Virus record (IMG/VR): IMGVR_UViG_3300033146_000555
Location: 1 to 32,324 of that record
Strand: one strand, 5' to 3'
Length of the DNA stretch: 32,324 nt
Source of the DNA: a virus
The position numbers and the translations under genes are program-made. The notes beneath the pieces are model-generated. The model made no database searches. It worked only from the letters and a program-made list of their open reading frames with translations, and was not told the DNA's origin. Below are positions 7,499 through 14,568 of the stretch, piece after piece. The first letter of the stretch is position 1, and each line of letters opens with the position of its first letter.

Positions 7499-7785
7499 TG
7501 CTATGTTTTCGATGTGAACATAGAGCAACGTATTTGGAAACAGGGGCTGGTCCCAGATGTGAATGTAAAGACCCCCTATCATCAGTACATTCATGCTATA
7601 TGTTTATCCCTTGTGCCCCTGTGATAACGGAAAAAACAAATCCAGACGACCCACGAGAAGAACACGGTGGGTATTTTGGATGTAGAATGACAGGGGTAGA
7701 AATTGCAAAAGATTGTACTTTAAAAACAAGTAAAACAGGATACTTATATTGGAACCCAAAAAAAAAAGGAGTAAATCATGGATAA
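7498..7785 (+). CDS. Cys-rich small phage protein (95 aa)
   Basis: Small protein with cysteine pairs CFRC near the N-terminus, CEC in the middle, and further single cysteines, suggesting metal binding (zinc-ribbon-like). The N-terminus CFRCEHRATYLETG resembles a common uncharacterised phage protein. The start at 7498 overlaps the resolvase stop by one base and has AAAGGA upstream; a longer reading from 7462 is unlikely. It overlaps the following gene by 8 bases. Function unknown. Confidence 0.82.
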   Translation: MLCFRCEHRATYLETGAGPRCECKDPLSSVHSCYMFIPCAPVITEKTNPDDPREEHGGYFGCRMTGVEIAKDCTLKTSKTGYLYWNPKKKGVNHG

Positions 7786-8101
7786 CAACACGTTTAACAC
7801 AATTGTTGCGAAAAGGGTTGAAAAAATTCATAATGTCTTAGGAACAAAAGCGATTGAGTATTCCCATGATAACGATAGACTTTATAATTTTAAAGTCGGT
7901 GCGAGAATGAATTATTCTAGCCCACAAAAAGTACTCTGGGGATTCGCGCTTAAACATCTTATATGTGTTGATGATATTGTAAATGGGAGACTTACTAACA
8001 ATGAACAATTAGTATCTGAAAAAGTCGGGGATCTTATAAATTATCTTATATTACTTGAAGCAGTACTTTATGAAGAAAGGGAAGAAAATGTTAGAACTTA
8101 G
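7778..8101 (+). CDS. small helical protein, possibly nucleotide-modification/MazG-like (107 aa)
   Basis: All-helical by pattern. The order of segments (an N-terminal helix, AIEYSHDNDRLYNFK, a central ALKHLICVDD and C-terminal EKVGDLINYLILLEAVL) resembles DUF1599-like/nucleotide-modification-associated and MazG-type all-alpha NTP pyrophosphohydrolase folds seen in phages. A full set of metal-binding acidic residues is not obvious, so enzymatic activity is uncertain. AAAGGAG precedes the ATG, and the gene overlaps both neighbours (8 and 14 bases). Placement in the DNA-metabolism operon fits a role in nucleotide pools, but this is inference. Confidence 0.7.
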   Translation: MDNNTFNTIVAKRVEKIHNVLGTKAIEYSHDNDRLYNFKVGARMNYSSPQKVLWGFALKHLICVDDIVNGRLTNNEQLVSEKVGDLINYLILLEAVLYEEREENVRT

Positions 8102-9473
8102 TATTGCGATAATCGCCAAGAATGAAAGTGAAATGATCGCTGGTTGTTTAGAATCAGTAAAAGACGCCGATGAAATTGTGGTGGTGGATACTGGAAGTGA
8201 AGATAACACTGTTGACATCGCAAAAAGTTATACTGATAAAGTATTCACCGATTATAAATGGGAAGATAATTTTGCCAATGCAAGAAATCATGCGATAAAA
8301 AAATGTAAAGGACACTGGATATTATCCATTGATGCAGATGATAGATTAGAAAAAGATGGGATAAAAAAGATTAGAGAAACAATAAGAAAATATCCAAGTC
8401 AAGACTGTTTCAACGTGTTGTTTAAAGCAAAACAATCGCCAAATACAACCCATGTTCTCCCTTATCTTTACCAAAACAACCCCGATACAATATTCTTTAG
8501 TGGTGCCGCACATAATTATCTGTCAGTTCCCGCCCATAAACACGCAGGAGTATCAATAATCTATGGACATAGCCCTGCTCATAAGAAAGACCCAGATAGA
8601 ACTCTTAGGATATTGGAAAAAGAAGTTAAGAAAAATCCGGATAAACCACGAGAATTATTTTATTTGGCAAGAGAATATCAGTATAGAAAACGCTGGCAAG
8701 ATGCAATTGATATGATTCAAAGATATTTAAAAGTATCTTATTGGGATCCTGAAATCGCAGACGCATATCTTAGATTATCAAAATGCTATTGTGCATTGCA
8801 CCAAATGCAAAACGCAAAACGAGCGTGTATGAATGCGATTAGTATTAATCCTAATTTCAAAGAAGCAATTCTCTATATGGCGTCAATATGTGAGTATAAA
8901 AACAGTGCGAATTGGATATTTATGGCAGAAGTCGCACGAAACACTAATGTTCTTTTTGTAAGAAACAAAACAGAAAAACCACTCTCTTATTTTGAAAAAG
9001 AAAAAAAGAAAGAACCTGATAAAGCGTATCTCAAGATTGAAGAAGCAATCTCAAAAGCAATTGGGAATAGACCGATGTTAGATATTGGATTTGGATTAAA
9101 CAATCTCAAACAATATATCCCACAATACCGCACATTTGAAAATATAAAGTCGCCGTATGACCAAGCGAAAATCTATTCAAAAATCCTTCAAGATTATAAC
9201 GTGTATGTATTTTTAAATGTCTTACAATATTTAGAACGAGATAAATATATGTTGGAATGTGTCCCAAGAAAAAAACAAGTGCTAATCGCAGTGCCTTCCT
9301 ATGATAGTTCATCTCATGTAAGACGGTATACAGAAGATATGATGAGATTTAGATATAAGGATATCATTCAAATATATGAAATCGTTCCATTCTTTTGGGC
9401 TAGTATTATATGGGATGTAGATACCCGGCCAACAAAAGATTATATTCTTCTTTGTGCAGGAGTTCGAATATAA
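8088..9473 (+). CDS. family 2 glycosyltransferase with TPR region and C-terminal methyltransferase-like domain
   Basis: A 461-residue protein with three parts. Residues 1-160 are a GT-A glycosyltransferase family 2 domain with IAIIAKNES, VVVDTGSEDNT and the metal-binding DAD at 82-84. Residues about 180-285 form helical TPR-like repeats. Residues about 325-461 look like a Rossmann methyltransferase: motif I MLDIGFG (330-336) and VFLNVLQYLERDKYMLECVP, a Methyltransf_23-type pattern, though the glycine-rich loop is imperfect. The start at 8088 has GGGAAG upstream; a start at 8055 would lengthen the overlap. It is the last gene of the + cluster and may modify phage DNA, a virion protein or host surface sugar; the acceptor is unknown. 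Confidence 0.9.
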   Translation: MLELSIAIIAKNESEMIAGCLESVKDADEIVVVDTGSEDNTVDIAKSYTDKVFTDYKWEDNFANARNHAIKKCKGHWILSIDADDRLEKDGIKKIRETIRKYPSQDCFNVLFKAKQSPNTTHVLPYLYQNNPDTIFFSGAAHNYLSVPAHKHAGVSIIYGHSPAHKKDPDRTLRILEKEVKKNPDKPRELFYLAREYQYRKRWQDAIDMIQRYLKVSYWDPEIADAYLRLSKCYCALHQMQNAKRACMNAISINPNFKEAILYMASICEYKNSANWIFMAEVARNTNVLFVRNKTEKPLSYFEKEKKKEPDKAYLKIEEAISKAIGNRPMLDIGFGLNNLKQYIPQYRTFENIKSPYDQAKIYSKILQDYNVYVFLNVLQYLERDKYMLECVPRKKQVLIAVPSYDSSSHVRRYTEDMMRFRYKDIIQIYEIVPFFWASIIWDVDTRPTKDYILLCAGVRI

Positions 9474-9482
9474 CCAAGAAAC

Positions 9483-9524
9483 AATCAAAGTGATAATATA
9501 AATTTTCTTATTATCACTTTGATT
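9483..9524. terminator. bidirectional terminator between convergent operons
   Basis: A perfect 16-bp inverted repeat (9483-9498 and 9509-9524) with a 10-base loop, placed between the ends of the convergent + and - gene clusters. The + side is followed by a pyrimidine-rich CTCCCCTTTT tract. On the - side the stop codon of the lipoprotein gene is part of the stem. Confidence 0.85.
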
Positions 9525-9723
9525 ATCTCCCCTTTTCTAATTTAATCTTTAACACATTTTCAAAATACCATTTACTCATAATAACTTCTGTGTCCGTTAC
9601 CCTTATATCAGTTGATTTAATTGGGTATAAAATTAAGGGTTTACTTACGCATCCTGTTAATGTTAAAGATAGCCATATTAACCCGAGAAACTTGACGATC
9701 TTTATCAGTCTCTTTAAACGCAT
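9523..9723 (-). CDS. lipoprotein, probable outer-membrane spanin (Rz1-like)
   Basis: A 66-residue lipoprotein: basic start MRLKRLIKIVK, hydrophobic core and lipobox LTGC with the acylated Cys at residue 25, leaving a mature chain of about 42 residues. The start at 9723 has AAAGGAG 7 bases upstream. Its first 83 bases overlap the preceding gene in another frame, the arrangement typical of Rz/Rz1 spanin pairs. It is the last gene of the - strand cluster. The likely role is outer-membrane disruption at lysis. It lacks the Pro-rich tail of lambda Rz1, so the spanin call rests on lipobox, size and overlap. Confidence 0.8.
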   Translation of the reverse strand: MRLKRLIKIVKFLGLIWLSLTLTGCVSKPLILYPIKSTDIRVTDTEVIMSKWYFENVLKIKLEKGR

Positions 9724-9838
9724 CGACAATCTCCTTTGCAATATCTGCTTTTTTATGAGCAAGTAATTCGTCTTTCTCTTTCCATAAATCACAAAAGAAT
9801 GAGAATATCTTTAAGAACTGAAAAATTAATTTAATCAT
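9641..9838 (-). CDS. small coiled-coil protein overlapping the lipoprotein gene (inner-spanin-like, 65 aa)
   Basis: Starts with a hydrophobic/amphipathic segment MIKLIFQFLKIFSFF followed by a charged helical region rich in Lys and Glu. The start at 9838 overlaps the stop of the preceding gene (GATGATTAA), so it probably depends on translational coupling, with no good ribosome binding site of its own. The 3' 83 bases are shared with the lipoprotein gene. Order and overlap suggest an inner spanin or other envelope protein, but the membrane segment is short and the call is tentative. The reading frame is open further upstream, so the start is uncertain. Confidence 0.6.
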   Translation of the reverse strand: MIKLIFQFLKIFSFFCDLWKEKDELLAHKKADIAKEIVDAFKETDKDRQVSRVNMAIFNINRMRK

Positions 9839-10019
9839 CTTTGTTTTTCGCATTCCCAAAATTCGCACCGAAAATATTAATGATATCATATAACGCCTGA
9901 ACAATTTTATTATCAGTAGTGTTTTTTGTTTTTGTGGCAATTAACGCAAATGCACCAATAAACGCTAACACAATGGGGACATACTCTTTTACTACTGAAA
10001 GAATTGATTGTAAATCCAT
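9831..10019 (-). CDS. small single-membrane-span protein, holin-like (62 aa)
   Basis: One clear transmembrane segment (about residues 12-29, VPIVLAFIGAFALIA) followed by a polar, partly amphipathic C-terminal half. AAAGGAG lies 7 bases before the ATG. Its small size, single span and place between another membrane protein and the spanin-like pair fit a class III-type holin or holin accessory. No residue-level signature confirms this. Confidence 0.72.
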   Translation of the reverse strand: MDLQSILSVVKEYVPIVLAFIGAFALIATKTKNTTDNKIVQALYDIINIFGANFGNAKNKDD

Positions 10020-10033
10020 GATAAACTCCTTTG

Positions 10034-10369
10034 TTAATTGTTATCGTTACATTTCCTCTCATTCACTAAGGTCTCTAATTTCACAATTATACTGGGGATA
10101 AGGGAGGTTTGTTTTAAAATCCCTTCAAGTTTCTCATCAATCTGTCTATGAGTAATACGACAAATATCTTTTCTCGCATATTCTTCTTCTGTCTTTTTTA
10201 ATATTCTATCTTTTGTTTTCTCTAATAATGACGTATGTTGGTCTTTTACACTGTCTAATCGTTCATAAATACGAATTCTTTGATTGGTATTATATCTATG
10301 GGCGACCATTATTAACCCAACAATCGTAACTACTACAGTAATAAATCCGATTAATATTTGAGTATCCAT
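10034..10369 (-). CDS. N-terminally anchored coiled-coil protein of the lysis cassette (111 aa)
   Basis: An N-terminal membrane anchor (residues 5-23, ILIGFITVVVTIVGLIMVA) is followed by a long charged helical region with a middle CRITHRQIDEKLEGI segment. The topology resembles inner spanins and XhlA-like phage membrane proteins. GGGGG lies about 9 bases before ATG 10369. The stop codon is merged with the ribosome binding site of the next gene, so the two are coupled. It could instead be the true inner-spanin partner of the lipoprotein downstream. Confidence 0.75.
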   Translation of the reverse strand: MDTQILIGFITVVVTIVGLIMVAHRYNTNQRIRIYERLDSVKDQHTSLLEKTKDRILKKTEEEYARKDICRITHRQIDEKLEGILKQTSLIPSIIVKLETLVNERKCNDNN

Positions 10370-10386
10370 ATGTAATGTTCCCCCAT

Positions 10387-11901
10387 TTATGCGATTATAT
10401 ATGCGTATACTTTAAGTGATGCTAATGCTTTAGTGTAAGCCCCCATTTCTGGGTTTGCATTTTTCCACGTGGTATTTGTAATATCCGTTGCAGGTGCCCC
10501 AGTTGATGTTCCTGTGTTTATACATGGGCTAGTAATATCCAAACTATAGTCATCATTCGCTGCGTCTTTAAATTTTGGATCTGATGATATATTCCCATTA
10601 CTTCCTGTGGGATCAGTCATATCTTTATAATTGGTATCACTTGCACCATATACATCACTATAAGTAACTACTGGATCAACCGATCCATTAGATTGGATCC
10701 CATATTTTGCGCCATAACAGATTACATTTTTAAGCGGGAATACATTCCCTGTAGCTAAATCCACATATACGTTAGCGTATAAACTCCCATTATCCACACT
10801 CGTACAATTGGTCATATAACTATCTGTTGAATTTGTTATTTCTACCCCATTCTGGGTATTCTCATAAAATAATGAGCTTTCTAATTCTACATATTTTGAA
10901 GGATTATCACTGACCAATCCTTGTTTTGAATTCCCATATCCAAAACATCTGTTTAATTCTGCAGTATGTACTTCAGATTGTGGGGAATACCCTGCGTCTC
11001 CATTAGAATACGCAGAACAATCATTACATATAAACCCGCCACCTGTTGAAGTTGGGTATACATAAAACCCATTTTTTGTGTTATTATACGCATCACAATT
11101 GTTATACGTAACATCACTTACGTTATTATATATGTGAAATCCACTGTTAACATTATTATACGCCCTACAGTTATCAATCGAAATTATATCACCATCTGTA
11201 GTATCATAAGAAGTGATATAGACACCCTGATACCCATCATAAAAATCCACATAATCAAATGTTACATCTAAATCCCCAGTACCATAAAGGTATATAAATC
11301 CATACCCACCGTTACTATCAAATACAATTCTATTTGAAGACGACCCAGGAGCGTTACACTCACCTTCTATTAAAAGATAACAGATGTTTGACCCATCACC
11401 AAGAGTATACGTTTTTCCTGCAGAAAAATTAAGAACTGTAAGATTGTCAAACGCATAACGTTTATAATTTACAGAACTGGTAAAACTCATTTTTTCAGGG
11501 AAAGAATATGTTCCTTTTGAAAATACATAATTCGCAGAAATAGAAAATGTCCCATATTTAAACGTGTGTGTCCCATCCCCATAATCAAAGGTCCCACTGT
11601 CAATAGTCCATGTCCAATTAGTTGTCCCTACTGATGCGGTTACTACCCAATCAATATCGTTATCATCAGTATCAATCTCACCACCAGAATTATCAATACT
11701 ACCACCGTCGGCAATTACCCATGTTTGATTCGCAGTGAGAGTAATTGTTGAGTTATTATCTAAAGTTTTAAATGTCGCACCAGTTGAACCAACACTCATC
11801 GCATGATCGACAACGGCATCATCTGATACTGTTGGCACTCCATTATCCCAATTACCCGCAGTGTTCCATGCCCCCGCACTTATAGTTGTCGTTGTTGCCA
11901 T
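10387..11901 (-). CDS. right-handed beta-helix tailspike-like protein (504 aa)
   Basis: Long, Asn/Ser/Thr/Gly-rich protein with no membrane segments. From about residue 230 to 400 it shows repeated rungs of the form NC.AYNN..NGF.IY, typical of parallel beta-helix repeats in phage spikes. It ends with SPCINTGTS and NPEMGAY, a motif common at the ends of such helices. The N-terminal 100 residues (NWDNGVPTVSDDAVV...) resemble a beta-solenoid cap. It probably binds or degrades host surface polysaccharide, although no catalytic residues can be named. GAGGGGT lies before the ATG. It lies between the fibre genes and the lysis cassette. Confidence 0.82.
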   Translation of the reverse strand: MATTTTISAGAWNTAGNWDNGVPTVSDDAVVDHAMSVGSTGATFKTLDNNSTITLTANQTWVIADGGSIDNSGGEIDTDDNDIDWVVTASVGTTNWTWTIDSGTFDYGDGTHTFKYGTFSISANYVFSKGTYSFPEKMSFTSSVNYKRYAFDNLTVLNFSAGKTYTLGDGSNICYLLIEGECNAPGSSSNRIVFDSNGGYGFIYLYGTGDLDVTFDYVDFYDGYQGVYITSYDTTDGDIISIDNCRAYNNVNSGFHIYNNVSDVTYNNCDAYNNTKNGFYVYPTSTGGGFICNDCSAYSNGDAGYSPQSEVHTAELNRCFGYGNSKQGLVSDNPSKYVELESSLFYENTQNGVEITNSTDSYMTNCTSVDNGSLYANVYVDLATGNVFPLKNVICYGAKYGIQSNGSVDPVVTYSDVYGASDTNYKDMTDPTGSNGNISSDPKFKDAANDDYSLDITSPCINTGTSTGAPATDITNTTWKNANPEMGAYTKALASLKVYAYIIA

Positions 11902-11913
11902 ATTATCACCCCT

Positions 11914-12363
11914 CTATGTGTTTGATATTGAACTTGAATCACATAAATCTTTTATCTCTTTATCAGTAAACTTATCAAACAATTTCCCAACATTACATTT
12001 TGCAGACCGTAAATCTTTTATCGGATATGGTAACTCTTTCTCAATCACTCCAGTAAAATTACATTGAAAAAATTCTGTCGATCTATCCTTGATCGCCTTA
12101 TCCAAATTCCTCGCAAAACTAAAATTCGCCCTCACAAATATTTGACCACGTAAATCCGCCTTGTTAAAATCACTAAAACTAAAATTCTGACCGTATCTGT
12201 TTTTCGATTTTATTACCAATGAAGAAAGATCAAATACAGATTTATTTCTTACGCTTTTTATCCCAGTCTGTGTTTTCTTCTCTCGTTTCAAATCATCTTT
12301 TAACTGTTCTTTTGTGGTTATTTTATCTAATGGAATCTTATCCTCTGTTTGTAAATCATCCAT
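11914..12363 (-). CDS. protein with pentapeptide-repeat-like centre (149 aa)
   Basis: Not firmly recognised. The N-terminal 40 residues are highly charged. Residues about 62-88 (FSFSDFNKADLRGQIFVRANF) fit the A(D/N)LXX/F periodicity of pentapeptide repeats for four to five units, with a further CNFTGV and CNVGKLF later. This is shorter than typical gyrase-protecting members. It is encoded between tail-fibre genes, so it could be a fibre chaperone or minor structural protein. AAGGAG precedes the ATG. Function unknown. Confidence 0.7.
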   Translation of the reverse strand: MDDLQTEDKIPLDKITTKEQLKDDLKREKKTQTGIKSVRNKSVFDLSSLVIKSKNRYGQNFSFSDFNKADLRGQIFVRANFSFARNLDKAIKDRSTEFFQCNFTGVIEKELPYPIKDLRSAKCNVGKLFDKFTDKEIKDLCDSSSISNT

Positions 12364-12367
12364 TTAA

Positions 12368-12841
12368 TTAACTCCTTGTTGCTTTTAAAGTAATTAAACA
12401 ATTCTTCGCTGCATTATTACTGTCAACATGATAGAAAAATCTATCGCCTGCAGCAACCGCAGTTGTCCATGAGGTTAATGTACTATCTGTTGCTTTCACT
12501 CCCGCAGTAATAGTGGGAGGAGTAGCTGATACAATACTGTCTGCGTCAGTTGGTGGATAATTTGCGTACGTGTCTTTCCAAATATCTACTACCATTGTCG
12601 CAGTTGGATAACAAGTCATTGTCATCTCTGTTATCGTACACGCAAATGGAACAGTTAATTGACGATATGTCCCAGTAGGGATAACAGAATCCCCATTGTC
12701 GATTAAAAATTCAATCGCTACTGTACTACTTCCACTTGCACCAGTTGGTCCTGTTGGTCCTGTTGGTCCTGTTGGTCCTGTTGCACCGCCCCCACTTCCA
12801 CTCGCAATAGGGGCATAACCCCCTCCTGAATATCCACCCAT
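12368..12841 (-). CDS. minor fibre/receptor-binding protein with short collagen-like segment (157 aa)
   Basis: Begins MGGYSGGGYAPI, almost the same N-terminus as the 423-aa protein upstream, followed by a Gly-rich linker and a collagen-like GPT run (residues 21-36). Residues 40-157 look like a beta-sandwich tip, with DIWKDTYANYPPTDADSI resembling domains seen in other phage and gut-virus fibres. It is probably a small trimeric fibre or decoration docking through the shared N-terminus. The collagen-like DNA repeat invites slippage. Confidence 0.78.
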   Translation of the reverse strand: MGGYSGGGYAPIASGSGGGATGPTGPTGPTGPTGASGSSTVAIEFLIDNGDSVIPTGTYRQLTVPFACTITEMTMTCYPTATMVVDIWKDTYANYPPTDADSIVSATPPTITAGVKATDSTLTSWTTAVAAGDRFFYHVDSNNAAKNCLITLKATRS

Positions 12842-12860
12842 AATAACCCCTCGCTTTCTT

Positions 12861-14132
12861 TTACCAAGTACTTATTGCAACTCGCTTCCATGTATCTGTA
12901 GCTGTGCAAATATAGATGTAGTTACTATCCCAACATATATCACCAAGTGTCCCAGTATCCCCCGCATTCGCAGGAGTTTTTACCCCCTGTAACATCCCTA
13001 CATTATCGTATTCTGTTTGGGAAAGATGAAAATAATCCCCACTACCACCACCCTGTAAATTGGATAATGCGTTGTGGTCATTACTCGTTATTACCGTTCT
13101 TGAAATCGTCTCACTTCTCCAATCAATATAATCATCGCCTTCATCAGTAGAAACAAATCTCGCATTTACAGAATTAGCATAGGTAAGTTTTGTCTGAACA
13201 ATAAATGTGGCAATCGGTCTGATCTCTGGGAACAATAACTCATTTAATATCAATCCCTGAATCTCAGTCTTCGCACCTTTTCTCGCCGCACGTTTTGTAG
13301 TATAAATATTCTGACCCATTATCACAATCATTGGATTGGATTTCTCTGTGGTTGCAAATACATGATATAATGCAAAATCTGCATGACTTACTTCGGTGAG
13401 TTTCCACGCACCATTTGAATATTGGTTAAACGCAAGACGAGTAGATGATGTTCCATCATAAGTTCTTACACTAAATCCACTCTCAATGTGTTTCTCCCAC
13501 GTGGGAGTTAAACCCAACATATAATATATCGGAAGCCCAACAGTAGAACCAATTGCCGAAATAGAAACATGTAAATCCTCATCTGCAACTGTCCCACTAT
13601 CAACCCCAAACTGTGCATCAACTGTTACCCCAGTCCCATCAATACTTATTGTGTTTAATCCAAGACCCGAAACATACGTAAGTCCATCTATGAAATGATG
13701 ATAGTTGTGAGAAGACGAACTCATGTTTTTTCCATGCCGTTCTTCACCAAGATATATCTGTTTAGATTCACTCACATCCCAATAAAGAATTGAAACTAAT
13801 GCAGTATGAAGAATACAATTCTGAATGTCGGAAGGAGACGGATTCGCAAGAGAAGTTAATACTCCATCGCTATTATAATAAATAACGTGAATCCCTTCTT
13901 TTGTATCATCAATGGTTACTGTATCCCCAGTCGATTCAAATTCTTTACCACCAACAAAAAACGAAAACTTACTCGCAGTTGGTTGGATAGGAAGAGTCGC
14001 CGAATCATCATCAAATGTAAAATCACTATCCGTTCTATTTGCAAATCCATTCTGATCCCAATCATCTCTTGGAACATATTTTGGATTATCTGCGGGTATT
14101 GGTGCATACCCCCCACCTGCATATCCACCCAT
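12861..14132 (-). CDS. tail fibre/receptor-binding protein (423 aa)
   Basis: Starts MGGYAGGGYAPIPADNP, sharing its first 12 residues (one difference) with the 157-aa protein. The central region contains an adhesin-like beta-rich segment with HNYHHFIDGLTYVSGLGLN. The C-terminal part ends GDICWDSNYIYICTATDTWKRVAI, a short beta-hairpin module found at the ends of many phage fibres. It is probably a receptor-binding subunit attached to the tail. The ribosome binding site GGGGG lies 6 bases from the ATG; its 18-base start region is identical to that of the structural gene at 26560. Confidence 0.8.
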   Translation of the reverse strand: MGGYAGGGYAPIPADNPKYVPRDDWDQNGFANRTDSDFTFDDDSATLPIQPTASKFSFFVGGKEFESTGDTVTIDDTKEGIHVIYYNSDGVLTSLANPSPSDIQNCILHTALVSILYWDVSESKQIYLGEERHGKNMSSSSHNYHHFIDGLTYVSGLGLNTISIDGTGVTVDAQFGVDSGTVADEDLHVSISAIGSTVGLPIYYMLGLTPTWEKHIESGFSVRTYDGTSSTRLAFNQYSNGAWKLTEVSHADFALYHVFATTEKSNPMIVIMGQNIYTTKRAARKGAKTEIQGLILNELLFPEIRPIATFIVQTKLTYANSVNARFVSTDEGDDYIDWRSETISRTVITSNDHNALSNLQGGGSGDYFHLSQTEYDNVGMLQGVKTPANAGDTGTLGDICWDSNYIYICTATDTWKRVAISTW

Positions 14133-14142
14133 AATAAACCCC

Positions 14143-14550
14143 CTATGAGTTAACTATCGTATTAATAACTAATCGTTCAAGCACTGTTGACGCATCATTT
14201 CCCACTTGTCCAGTAAGTTTTATTCGTAAGAAATTAGAAACTACGGGTGCGTAAGCAACCACATGAACATTGGTATCCGTTACATCCTCAATTAAATATC
14301 CAGCTCCGTCAGGAACCACCATATTGGAATCAGACGCACCTTCAGTCGCTGGGGCTGTGTTTCCTTGTTCAATCTCAATATCAACTTTCACCGACCCACT
14401 AGATTTAAACTTTAATTCAAACCCAAATGATACGTCTTTTGGGCAGGTGAAAATATAACTGTAAGCTGTAGCTGCAGCATTAACCGCAATATCCCCCGAT
14501 CCTGCTGCAAGTAAATCAAAATTCTGTACTACTCCATTTTGTTTCGCCAT
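14143..14550 (-). CDS. small beta-rich virion-associated protein (135 aa)
   Basis: Unrecognised, beta-strand-rich, with the features of a jelly-roll or Ig-like tip (SGSVKVDIEIEQGN, NFLRIKLTGQVGNDASTVLERLVIN). No cysteine network or membrane segments. AAGGAGAG precedes the ATG. Located among fibre genes, so it is probably a minor fibre or decoration component. Confidence 0.7.
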   Translation of the reverse strand: MAKQNGVVQNFDLLAAGSGDIAVNAAATAYSYIFTCPKDVSFGFELKFKSSGSVKVDIEIEQGNTAPATEGASDSNMVVPDGAGYLIEDVTDTNVHVVAYAPVVSNFLRIKLTGQVGNDASTVLERLVINTIVNS

Positions 14551-14568
14551 AACTATTCTCTCCTTATT

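Noticed and set aside
9724-9792. Longer N-terminus for the lipoprotein
   Set aside because: AAAGGAG is placed correctly for ATG 9723, and this start gives a clean signal peptide and lipobox.
12718-12909. Frame encoding QQDQQDQQDQ repeats
   Set aside because: A frame-shifted reading of the collagen-like tract; the in-frame fibre gene explains the sequence.
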